Shown one piece after another: positions 1-6,546 of a DNA stretch of 14,532 nt (positions are counted from its first letter, which is position 1; every line of letters begins with the position of its first letter). The position numbers and the translations under genes were made by a program. Below the pieces are notes generated by a model that saw nothing but the letters and a program-made list of their open reading frames with translations, searched no databases and was not told where the DNA came from. Where the stretch lies: the NCBI GenBank assembly GCA_047620505.1, contig JBLHKS010000178.1, positions 1 through 14,532 of the forward strand, in the 5' to 3' direction. Origin of the DNA: JBLHKS01 sp047620505 (lineage in GTDB: Bacteria; Verrucomicrobiota; Verrucomicrobiia; Verrucomicrobiales; DEV007).

Positions 1-161
1 GCGATGCAGATGCGGTTCGCCCGCTCGATTTCCGAGCTGGCACCTATGAAGAAGTTACGCCCAATCTGATCACCGCTGATCTCAAGTCGATCCGCAGTCC
101 AGCTGAACTCCCTCCCATTTCGCTCATGAACTGGCTGATCGTGGTTGAGGAAGTCTTTTAG
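1..161 (+). CDS. C-terminal end of an unrecognised protein (5' truncated)
   Basis: An open frame enters from the left edge (first full codon at 3) and stops with TAG at 159-161, leaving 52 visible residues. The codon choice and residue mix look like real coding sequence. The fragment has a mixed acidic and polar stretch and ends in a short hydrophobic run (MNWLIVVEEVF). I do not recognise a family and see no diagnostic motif. It is separated from the next gene by about 240 bases, so it probably belongs to a different transcription unit from the ABC cassette. Confidence 0.5.
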   Translation, partial: DADAVRPLDFRAGTYEEVTPNLITADLKSIRSPAELPPISLMNWLIVVEEVF

Positions 162-305
162 ACCGCCATTTCGGAGAAATATCGAACCCCCTTCATTCCC
201 ATGAAACCTGATCCCCTGAAGTCACCAACCTACTCGTTCCTGTCGATTTCTTTAGAGGGGCTGAAGGGGTCGAAAGGCGGATTTAAGAGCCTCTACGAAT
301 TGCTG

Positions 306-327
306 AATTACATTAAATTTTGTAATT
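306..327. promoter_or_regulatory. AT-rich dyad, possible operator upstream of the ABC cassette
   Basis: Two perfect 7-base arms, AATTACA (306-312) and TGTAATT (321-327), flank an 8-base AT spacer. The dyad lies about 70 bases before the ATG of the ABC ATPase. Its size and symmetry suit a dimeric repressor; an RNA hairpin is the alternative. The surrounding sequence is AT-rich, with a -10-like TATTAT at 364-369, but I could not find a convincing -35 at the right spacing. The rest of the gap (162-399) holds only nested G/C-run pairings and no convincing gene. Confidence 0.3.
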
Positions 328-399
328 TCTAAGCATGCAATAAAGAATTGTTGCTACCCCTACTATTATATCAAAAGCCCATCTGTCCCTTAACCAACC

Positions 400-1080
400 A
401 TGAACTCAAGCCCCAGAATTTCGATCAGCAAAGGCTTGGCTATCGGCTATCGAAACCGAAAGCTCTTCCATGCTGACGATATCCTTGCTCTCGCCACGGC
501 GGGAGAGTCGATTGACCTTGCTGAAGGCCGCCATCTTCTCCTTGCCCGAAACGGGCGCGGTAAAACTACGCTACTAAAGACCCTCGCTGGTCTCCATCCA
601 TCGCTGACAGGTAACGTTGATGTCCACGGCCAGATCCAGTTCGTCGATGAAGATTTACGCTTCGACGATGAGCTGACCGCCGGCCAGATCTTTCGAGCGT
701 TTTTCAGGGGAGACCAACTCAAGCTGGCGTTCGTCTACACCGAGCGTCTCGAATTGACCACGAATAAGCCGTATCGGAAGCTCTCAAAAGGCAATCGACA
801 GAAAGTTGCCCTGATCCTTGCGGAGGCGTCCGGAGCGGATAGCGAGCCGCGGGTGATGTTGCTGGATGAGCCCTTCTCTGGGCTGGATTTCACGGCGCGC
901 AATGAAATCGATGCGATCTGGCGCGAGAACAGCAAAAACGTGTTGCGTTTGATCTGCGTTCACCCTGACGAACCCACTTTGAAGGCGACTTCAGCGATTC
1001 TAATCTGCGATCAGAAAATCGAGCAGATCAAGGCCGAAGGAAAGCTGGATTGGTTGGCTCTACGCAAGAATCTCAATTAG
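400..1080 (+). CDS. ABC transporter ATP-binding protein
   Basis: This 226-residue protein has all the landmarks of an ABC nucleotide-binding domain. The Walker A loop is ARNGRGKTT at residues 49-57 (Lys55), with Ala in place of the usual first Gly. The signature is LSKGN at 128-132, Walker B is VMLLDE at 152-157 with the catalytic Glu157, a D-loop (SGLD) follows, and the switch His is H188. It should hydrolyse ATP in the cytoplasm to drive the membrane partner encoded 17 bases downstream. The signature, with Lys after LS instead of Gly, is a mild departure. The length suits a stand-alone ATPase of an ABC-2-type exporter. The ATG is preceded by a C/A-rich stretch with no Shine-Dalgarno. The substrate cannot be read from the sequence. 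Confidence 0.9.
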   Translation: MNSSPRISISKGLAIGYRNRKLFHADDILALATAGESIDLAEGRHLLLARNGRGKTTLLKTLAGLHPSLTGNVDVHGQIQFVDEDLRFDDELTAGQIFRAFFRGDQLKLAFVYTERLELTTNKPYRKLSKGNRQKVALILAEASGADSEPRVMLLDEPFSGLDFTARNEIDAIWRENSKNVLRLICVHPDEPTLKATSAILICDQKIEQIKAEGKLDWLALRKNLN

Positions 1081-1097
1081 AAACCGGACTCTAGACC

Positions 1098-1859
1098 ATG
1101 GAAGCCCTTAAACTAAGCGTCGCAACTATCCTTGTGCGGAAGACCTACTTCATCTGGGTCGCCTTTCTCCTCGTGGGAACACTCGTGTTCCCATACCTCA
1201 CGCCTTGGGAAGAAAAGCCTTCTCTATTGCAGCCCGCCCGGGCCCAAACGGCCTGGGCGATCGCCTGGCTCTTTGTGCTCGGCTGGGGCTTGTATCAAGC
1301 CGCGTCCTTTGGCGACAAGTGGGCCGCTGACGGAATTCTCGATTACCTGAAAAGTACTTCTCGGCGCAAGTTCGCGCGACTTGGGCAGCTCTGGTCGACA
1401 TCGCTCATTTTCCTGGGCGCATTCGTGCTGATCGCGTTTGGTCTGAGCCTCGCAACGGCCATGCCCAAGGCTTCTACCGAAGCCTGGATGTGGGTCTGGA
1501 CCAATCTGCAATATGCGTGGTTGTTCATTCTGGCGATGGGGCCGCTACTCCTGTTTGCTACGGCACTGGGCACGAGACTGAACGCCACGGCGGCATATTG
1601 TCTCACTGCGGGGCTGGGGATTTATGGCCTTTTTGGGATCGCTTATCTGGATTTCTTCCTGTCCCAAACCGAAAACGCGTTCTTTGATTTCCTGTTTCTT
1701 ATTTCGCCGCATTATCACTTGGCGGATCTAAGCGACCGGCTGGTCTTCAAGATGGGCGCGTTAGATACGGAGACGTTTCTCCACACCTCCGCCTATCTCG
1801 CCGGACTCGGGGCCATCATCTCGAGCGCGAGCTACTTCCTTTACCGCGACCGAAAGTAA
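1098..1859 (+). CDS. Six-segment membrane protein, probable ABC permease partner
   Basis: The 253-residue protein is strongly hydrophobic, with about six membrane segments near residues 13-34, 51-70, 97-121, 136-160, 164-188 and 226-250. It ends in a short basic tail (YRDRK). It has no soluble domain and no peptidase or sensor motif. It lies 17 bases after the ABC ATPase gene and 8 bases before the His-rich gene, so its most likely role is the membrane channel of that transporter. Six segments and about 250 residues suit an ABC-2-type permease subunit. I see no sequence motif that proves this family; the assignment rests on topology and gene order. The ATG at 1098 is preceded by GACC, a pattern also seen at other starts in the window. 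Confidence 0.7.
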   Translation: MEALKLSVATILVRKTYFIWVAFLLVGTLVFPYLTPWEEKPSLLQPARAQTAWAIAWLFVLGWGLYQAASFGDKWAADGILDYLKSTSRRKFARLGQLWSTSLIFLGAFVLIAFGLSLATAMPKASTEAWMWVWTNLQYAWLFILAMGPLLLFATALGTRLNATAAYCLTAGLGIYGLFGIAYLDFFLSQTENAFFDFLFLISPHYHLADLSDRLVFKMGALDTETFLHTSAYLAGLGAIISSASYFLYRDRK

Positions 1860-1867
1860 ATGCGACC

Positions 1868-2854
1868 ATGAAATTCAACCCATACATTTTACTCGCGCTG
1901 GGACTGATCCTGTTCGTTTACGGAACCGTGTCGCTACGCTCTTCGGACCGTTTTCGTCATAACCAGAATACATTTGCAATTCGCAGCAGCGGCTACGGGC
2001 AGTTGCTGGCGCGCTTGTCACAAGATACCGTGAACAAGGTCTGGCATTACGGCATCGAGGGAGTGAATCCGCACGACGATCACGATTGCACCGCCGAGGG
2101 CTGCGACCATGATCGCGATCACGAGGCCTCCTACGCTAGTTCGACCGCGAAATCGCTGGGTAGAGATCTGCGGCCTGTCGCGGCTCTGGAACAAGATCAT
2201 CACGACCATGATGACCACGGCCACGATCATCACGCCGACTTCGATCCGTTGGGTTCAATGATGAGTTTCGTAGAAAACATGCGGGTGAAGCAATACCAGC
2301 GCACCAATCCGCATGGACTAAATGAAGCACACAAGGCTGCGGTGGCCCAGGACATTGAGAAGGTGTTGCTTCGCAGTTATCGGATGGATCCTACCGATTA
2401 CGGGGTCTACAATGCGTACTACCTCTTTCTCACGGTTCACGAATATCGCGCGACGCCAGTTTCGAAAGAGCATGCGCGCAGGATCGCCGAGTTGACAATC
2501 GGCGCTGCGCAGCATGAGACCGAGTCACCCTTTCCGTGGCTTACTGCGGCGAGCGCATCGCTGGACCTCTTTTTCCTGGATCAACAGGCGGCCGGAGGGG
2601 CGGGCAGCAAGGTTTCGCCATCTGCGGTCGCTCGCTATCGCCAGCAGATTCACTATTGTCTGAATCAGTACCAGCAGCTGCGGGAGCGCGCGTTTGAGGC
2701 CGGCCGCTGGGAGTCGGTCGGCGAAGAGCGACGCGAGGAAGCGGAGAGCCGCTTTTTGTTTATCCAGCGGGCTTCGGCGCAGTTTGACGCATTGATCAAA
2801 CGAAGCGCCTCCGCGGGCGCGAACTCGGGACGGGATCGCTGGATCTCGTCGTAG
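1868..2854 (+). CDS. Membrane-anchored His/Asp-rich protein, likely metal-binding
   Basis: The 328-residue protein starts with one hydrophobic segment (residues 6-22) that looks like an uncleaved anchor, so the rest probably faces the periplasm. Two metal-ligand clusters stand out. Residues 69-86 carry His69, 72, 81 and 85 with Cys74 and Cys79. Residues 111-122 carry seven His (111, 112, 114, 117, 119, 121, 122) mixed with Asp. Such stretches commonly bind zinc, nickel or copper in unrelated families. The remaining two thirds is helical and charged, ends in an Arg/Ser-rich tail, and matches no family I know. The gene starts 8 bases after the permease gene, so it is probably the third member of that ABC operon. 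It could be a metal buffer or delivery protein. Metal binding is inferred from composition only. Confidence 0.65.
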   Translation: MKFNPYILLALGLILFVYGTVSLRSSDRFRHNQNTFAIRSSGYGQLLARLSQDTVNKVWHYGIEGVNPHDDHDCTAEGCDHDRDHEASYASSTAKSLGRDLRPVAALEQDHHDHDDHGHDHHADFDPLGSMMSFVENMRVKQYQRTNPHGLNEAHKAAVAQDIEKVLLRSYRMDPTDYGVYNAYYLFLTVHEYRATPVSKEHARRIAELTIGAAQHETESPFPWLTAASASLDLFFLDQQAAGGAGSKVSPSAVARYRQQIHYCLNQYQQLRERAFEAGRWESVGEERREEAESRFLFIQRASAQFDALIKRSASAGANSGRDRWISS

Positions 2855-2891
2855 CAAGCCAAACGGCCGTCGTCATGCACAATCTCACTTT

Positions 2892-2920
2892 TAGGAAGAA
2901 CACACGCATAAATCTATAAT
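2892..2920 (+). promoter_or_regulatory. Candidate promoter for the pilT-like gene
   Basis: A perfect TATAAT lies at 2915-2920 in the 92-base gap between the His-rich gene and the pilT-like gene. The matching -35 position (about 2892-2897) is poor. A start of transcription near 2927 would give a leader of about 20 bases. The rest of the gap is AT-rich without a clear terminator. Confidence 0.35.
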
Positions 2921-2946
2921 TTTCATAATTGCAATATTTATAAGGC

Positions 2947-4158
2947 ATGCCTCTCTACGATCCCCAGCAGCTGCTGACCACAGTGTTGACTCAGTTCTAC
3001 TCACTGGACGTCTCTGATATCCAGATCCGTAGCGATCGGCTCATCTACGTCCACACTAAACGCGGTCTTGAGAGCGTCGACTCTGCTGGCCAGATTTCAG
3101 TAGAGACCGTGGAGGGCATCGCTGAGTGGCTATTCTCGCTGCGGGTCATCGATCGTTACCAAGACGAAGAAACCGCCCGCAAAACTGGCGGATCCCTGAT
3201 GCCTATTCTCCGCGAACATCGCGTTATGGACTTCAGCACCGAAGGCCTTCCTGTTGGCGAAGGCCGGGTCTCGGGCCGGATGCGGGTTCAGGCGCATCTC
3301 AGTTCGTCCGGACTTGGCATCACATGCCGCGTGCTTAACGAAGGAATCGCTAAACTCGACGCCCTTGGTCTTTCGGAGGACACCTGTTTAGCGCTGCGAG
3401 AATTCATGAAGCGCCGTCAAGGCCTCGGGCTGGTGACCGGCCAAACCGGCTCGGGCAAATCCACAACTCTTGCGGCGCTTATCAATTGGCTCCGCGAAAA
3501 TCAAGAGCGCCACATCGTCACCGTCGAAGATCCTATTGAGTATCATTACCCGTCTGACATGGGCCATCCGGACGAACCGAACATCCGGATCCCGGCGCCC
3601 GGTTTTGTAACCCAACAGGAAATTGGCACCCATGTAATGAGCTATCCGCAAGGACTCAAAGATGTCTTGCGAAAAGCGCCACACGTCATTCTCATCGGGG
3701 AAATCCGCGACCGGGAGACGATGGACACTTGCATTGAAGCTGCGCAGACCGGCCATGTTGTCATCTCGACCCTCCACACCAACGGGGCCGTCAAAACCCT
3801 GAGCCGGATCACCGAGTTTTTCCCCAAGGAGCGCCACAAATCGCTTCTGGCGCGCTTGAGCGAGATCCTCATGTTCATCCTCTCGCAAGGCCTGATCACA
3901 GGCACGGGCGGCAGAGCGCTAAATTATGAATTCTTAAAAAACACGAATTCGGCGGTTCGCTCGGGGATAGCACATTACGACGGCGAAGCCCGCTCGCTCG
4001 ACGATGTGATCCGACAAAGCGGCAATGTCGAATGGGACACGCACCTGCGCGCGCTCCTGCAACGCGGCCTCATCACCCATGAAACCTTACAAATGAACCG
4101 AATGAACTCCGATGAGGAGGATAGACCCTTTTTTGGGGAGGAAGCCGTTGGCTTTTGA
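2947..4158 (+). CDS. pilT: PilT/PilU-like retraction ATPase of a type IV filament
   Basis: This 403-residue secretion ATPase has every core motif. Walker A is GQTGSGKST at 165-173 (Lys171), the Asp box is TVEDPIEY from 192, Walker B is VILIGEIRD at 247-255, and the His box is STLHTN with His277. PilT proteins hydrolyse ATP at the inner-membrane base to pull pilin subunits out of the filament. The lack of a long N-terminal MshEN domain and of a tetracysteine zinc motif separates it from assembly ATPases. Two oddities are visible. About 13 extra residues with several Pro sit between the Asp box and Walker B compared with classical PilT. The C-terminal AIRNLIRE-type motif has drifted (AVRSGIAH). 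The gene heads the filament locus. The ATG has AAGG only one base upstream, too close for a normal ribosome site. Confidence 0.9.
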   Translation: MPLYDPQQLLTTVLTQFYSLDVSDIQIRSDRLIYVHTKRGLESVDSAGQISVETVEGIAEWLFSLRVIDRYQDEETARKTGGSLMPILREHRVMDFSTEGLPVGEGRVSGRMRVQAHLSSSGLGITCRVLNEGIAKLDALGLSEDTCLALREFMKRRQGLGLVTGQTGSGKSTTLAALINWLRENQERHIVTVEDPIEYHYPSDMGHPDEPNIRIPAPGFVTQQEIGTHVMSYPQGLKDVLRKAPHVILIGEIRDRETMDTCIEAAQTGHVVISTLHTNGAVKTLSRITEFFPKERHKSLLARLSEILMFILSQGLITGTGGRALNYEFLKNTNSAVRSGIAHYDGEARSLDDVIRQSGNVEWDTHLRALLQRGLITHETLQMNRMNSDEEDRPFFGEEAVGF

Positions 4159-4182
4159 ACCGGAAAGTTCACCACGGATAAT
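4155..4182 (+). promoter_or_regulatory. Candidate promoter for the major pseudopilin gene
   Basis: TTGAAC (4155-4160) and GATAAT (4177-4182) are separated by 16 bases. They match the sigma-70 consensus at 4 of 6 and 5 of 6 positions. The -35 box overlaps the stop codon of the pilT-like gene. Transcription would start near 4189, leaving a leader of about 55 bases. An own promoter would suit a highly expressed pilin, but the match was found by eye only. Confidence 0.4.
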
Positions 4183-4200
4183 TCACTAGCCGCGGGGAAC

Positions 4201-4244
4201 TCAAACAACACAAACTAACACAACACCAAAAACAAACATAACCT
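4201..4244 (+). promoter_or_regulatory. G-free A/C-rich leader before the pseudopilin start
   Basis: All 44 bases before the ATG at 4245 lack G, and nearly all are A or C. Such a leader cannot form G-C or G-U pairs within itself and should keep the start site open. There is no Shine-Dalgarno sequence, so initiation probably depends on the unstructured leader. Confidence 0.45.
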
Positions 4245-4640
4245 ATGAAAGCTCAATTAACCCAGAAGCGCCGCAATGCTGGCCTCACCCTTATCGAAGT
4301 CACTCTCGTCATTGCCGTTTTGCTCGGCTTGATCAGCGTGCTATTCATCGGCGTCGCAGCCTACAAGCGAGGCTCCGATCGCGCAAAGTGCGTCCTCAAC
4401 ATCTCCACGGTGCAGAAGGCCGCGCGTTCGTATCAGAACATGTATGAACTCGCCAATGGCGACACTCTGGGAGTTGCCGACATTGCCGGAGCCGGCAAGA
4501 TGATCGAGTCGACGCCTGAGTGCCCTTCGACAGGAACTTATACCTTCGGTGCGACGGTTCCGGTCGCGAGCGCGGCCTACCTTACCTGCAGCCTCTCTGC
4601 GACCGAAGGCCACGAGCCGGCAACCGTGGCTGGCTGGTAA
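4245..4640 (+). CDS. Major type IV pilin / pseudopilin (GspG/PilA-like)
   Basis: The 131-residue protein has a class III signal: a basic 13-residue leader (KRRNAG), predicted cleavage after Gly13, then LTLIEVTLVI with Glu18 at mature +5, followed by a hydrophobic helix to about residue 37. A prepilin peptidase would cut and N-methylate it before assembly into the filament. Leu instead of the usual Phe or Met at +1 is a small variation. The globular part is short, with Cys49 and two C-terminal cysteines: Cys93 in CPSTGTYT and Cys115 in the segment ending TEGH. A CP..G.Y and Cys/Gly-His ending is a layout I associate with PVC-group and some clostridial pilins. Its own promoter, G-free leader and downstream hairpin suggest it is the abundant subunit. 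Whether it forms a long pilus or a short pseudopilus cannot be told. Confidence 0.85.
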   Translation: MKAQLTQKRRNAGLTLIEVTLVIAVLLGLISVLFIGVAAYKRGSDRAKCVLNISTVQKAARSYQNMYELANGDTLGVADIAGAGKMIESTPECPSTGTYTFGATVPVASAAYLTCSLSATEGHEPATVAGW

Positions 4641-4662
4641 TTCTCCCGACTGCCTACAAACC

Positions 4663-4702
4663 TGCGGTGCCCCGGCCAAAAACGAAGGCATGGGGCGCCG
4701 CA
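4663..4702 (+). promoter_or_regulatory. Strong stem-loop between the pilin gene and the PilMN-like gene
   Basis: TGCGGTGCCCC (4663-4673) pairs with GGGGCGCCGCA (4692-4702) to give an 11-bp stem with one G-U pair. Inside it, GCC (4675-4677) and GGC (4687-4689) add three pairs and leave a 9-base A-rich loop. It begins 23 bases after the pilin stop. No T-run follows, so it is not a standard terminator. It could stabilise the pilin end of the mRNA or partly block read-through. Confidence 0.5.
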
Positions 4703-4718
4703 AGCCCATCTCTGAGCT

Positions 4719-6545
4719 ATGATTACCCTGACCAATCCCGAAGACCTCAAGTTGCGACAAGTCTATAAGCAAGCGCGTGCTCTTGCCAAGGGCACGAGTC
4801 GGGCGAGCAACAAGGATTGGTACCGTTCTGCCCTCGAATTGGACTCGCAGTGGCACATTTTGATCGACGGCTCGGGGCGCGTCGAGAGCTATATTTACGA
4901 CCGGAAACACCACCGCTGGAACGACGGTCCCAGCCTCGTGCTCGATCGGCAGCTAGAGGATGATGAGGCGGAGGCCAGACAGGAAATCCGTAATCACCTC
5001 AAGGACATTATTAAGAAGGGGCGTTATGGAGTCCGCCCCAAATCGCTCGGCGTGGTCCTTCACATCGCCGACGAATTCGCGATCGCCGATCTCAGTATGG
5101 AATTCGGGATTGAAGAAGACTTCGTCCGCGTCCGCTCGACCCTTGCCGCCGCACCAAGAGAAGCGCTTGGCGATTCGACTTTGGATTACGAGAACCACGT
5201 TTGGCGTTTGATGCCGCAGTGGGGAATTCGTGAGGGCGAACGTCGCTCGATCGCGGTCCAATTGAACGTTGAGCATCACTGGATTCTGGACACCGCAGAG
5301 GAGTATGGAGAACAAAACAATATTCCGGTTATTTCACATGCTTTGTCGGCACCGCTCGTCGCTCTGCACGCGTTGCCTGTTTTTCTTAAGCAGGCGTCCG
5401 GTGCCGGCGACATCTTTTTGTTTCACTATCCGCGATTCACTGCACTGGCGGTGCTCGATCCGCATGGCGAGCTGCTGCAGCTGCGTTCATTGATTCACCG
5501 CGGGCGCGCGCAGCATCCAGCAGCTGCTGGCGACCTGGTTGCGAACACTGCGGCCGCGATGAACCAGCAGTCGCCCATGGTACACGTCGTGCCGATGGGC
5601 TCGGTCGACTCGTCAGGCTTGGTTGCCGAATTGCAAAAGTACACCAGTGAAGATAAGCGTTTTGGCGTTCATGTGGTGAATACTGACTTTGCGTCGACGG
5701 AGACCGGGGTCCCGGCCGGCCGGCCCGAGTTCCTAGCGGCAGCTGCGGAGTTGAATGTGGAATCGACGCTCTTGGACAGTCTAACCTTCGCCCCGGCGAA
5801 TAAGGACTGGACGATGCAGAACTTTCACCACTCTCAGGCCGGCTCCGCGCTCTATCCCAGCCGGCATGAACTGGTGACGCTCAAACTCATCGGCGCTGCC
5901 AAAATGGTTTTTGCCAGTATGGCGGTCTTGATAGGTGGGTACGCCGGCTACGAAGCCGCAATGATGTCGCGCTCCGACAGCTGGGCATTGCGCGAGGTCG
6001 ATATCTCTGCCAAGCGCATCGAGTTGGCAGAGATCATCTCCGAGGACAAACGCATCACCTATTGGGAATCGATGATGCAGTCGCGCTCTGAAGCATGGCT
6101 GGCGATGGAACTGGCGTTGCGTCTCATCCCGGAAGAAGGGGAAGTGCTGATTACGGGCCTGGACTACAAGACGAAAACGAGCCCGCCGCGGAACAAAGCA
6201 AAGAAGGCGGTAGCCTACGACCGGCAATGGATCATCAAAGGTTTTGCGCGTCCTCAGGCGCTAGCGCAGTTAACGCAGTTGGCGAGCGCCAACTATATAA
6301 AGGGCCAATTTAAGGAGATAGCTGAAACATTCGGAAGCGACTCGTTCGCGACCGATCCGGAAACCCGGCAACTGACCGTCACCATGGAGCAACAGCAGGG
6401 CCAGTATCCGCCGAACTCGGTTCTCAGCGCAAATACAGCTCGGCTCTATCGAAACAGTTTCCTCCTGACGATCACTCAATCTTTCGACGACAGAGACCAG
6501 CTAGCCTTGGTTGTCTCTCCGCCTTCAACCGCCCCCAGCCCTTGA
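4719..6545 (+). CDS. PilM-PilN-like fusion (GspL-like) inner-membrane platform protein
   Basis: The 608-residue protein has a cytoplasmic part (1-387), one membrane segment (about 396-412) and a periplasmic part (413-608). The first part has the look of a worn actin-like PilM/GspL fold. Residues 231-262 run GDIFLFHYPRFTALAVLDPHG and then end in RSLIHRG, where PilM has its DxG...T phosphate loop and R.I..G; the Asp-Gly is absent. The last part has the PilN pattern: a Trp-containing helix, LALRLIP, an LITGLDY strand, a WIIKGFA strand and a final LLTITQSF strand. GspL has a similar cytoplasm-membrane-periplasm layout but is nearer 400 residues. The gene sits just before PilO-, PilP- and secretin-like genes, which fits pilM-N-O-P-Q order. 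An in-frame TGA at 4713-4715 makes the ATG at 4719 the first possible start. The fold assignment is by pattern and position. Confidence 0.7.
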   Translation: MITLTNPEDLKLRQVYKQARALAKGTSRASNKDWYRSALELDSQWHILIDGSGRVESYIYDRKHHRWNDGPSLVLDRQLEDDEAEARQEIRNHLKDIIKKGRYGVRPKSLGVVLHIADEFAIADLSMEFGIEEDFVRVRSTLAAAPREALGDSTLDYENHVWRLMPQWGIREGERRSIAVQLNVEHHWILDTAEEYGEQNNIPVISHALSAPLVALHALPVFLKQASGAGDIFLFHYPRFTALAVLDPHGELLQLRSLIHRGRAQHPAAAGDLVANTAAAMNQQSPMVHVVPMGSVDSSGLVAELQKYTSEDKRFGVHVVNTDFASTETGVPAGRPEFLAAAAELNVESTLLDSLTFAPANKDWTMQNFHHSQAGSALYPSRHELVTLKLIGAAKMVFASMAVLIGGYAGYEAAMMSRSDSWALREVDISAKRIELAEIISEDKRITYWESMMQSRSEAWLAMELALRLIPEEGEVLITGLDYKTKTSPPRNKAKKAVAYDRQWIIKGFARPQALAQLTQLASANYIKGQFKEIAETFGSDSFATDPETRQLTVTMEQQQGQYPPNSVLSANTARLYRNSFLLTITQSFDDRDQLALVVSPPSTAPSP

Positions 6546-6546
6546 T

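Noticed and set aside
201..332. Small open frame of 43 codons (ATG 201, TAA 330) in the gap before the ABC ATPase
   Set aside because: It has no family signal, no clear ribosome site, and runs through the operator-like dyad; at this length it is expected by chance.
349..369. TTG-containing -35 with TATTAT -10 before the ABC ATPase
   Set aside because: The spacing between the two is about 10 bases, too short for a sigma-70 promoter.
3388..3888. Long antisense open frames inside real genes (this one and others, for example at 4341-4913 and 8895-9410)
   Set aside because: They lie opposite genes with clear family motifs, and their translations are Arg-rich or low-complexity without domains.
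4142..4156. Tiny stem (AAGCC / GGCTT) followed by TT at the end of the pilT-like gene, terminator-like
   Set aside because: Five pairs, a 3-base loop and almost no T-run are too weak to call a terminator.
5712..5723. Perfect 12-base palindrome CCGGCCGGCCGG
   Set aside because: It lies inside the PilMN-like coding frame and encodes part of PAGRP; G/C-rich codons explain it.
6511..6546. TTG upstream start for the PilO-like gene
   Set aside because: It would overlap the previous gene by 35 bases and add a Pro-rich stretch ahead of the anchor; the ATG at 6547 directly after the stop is better.
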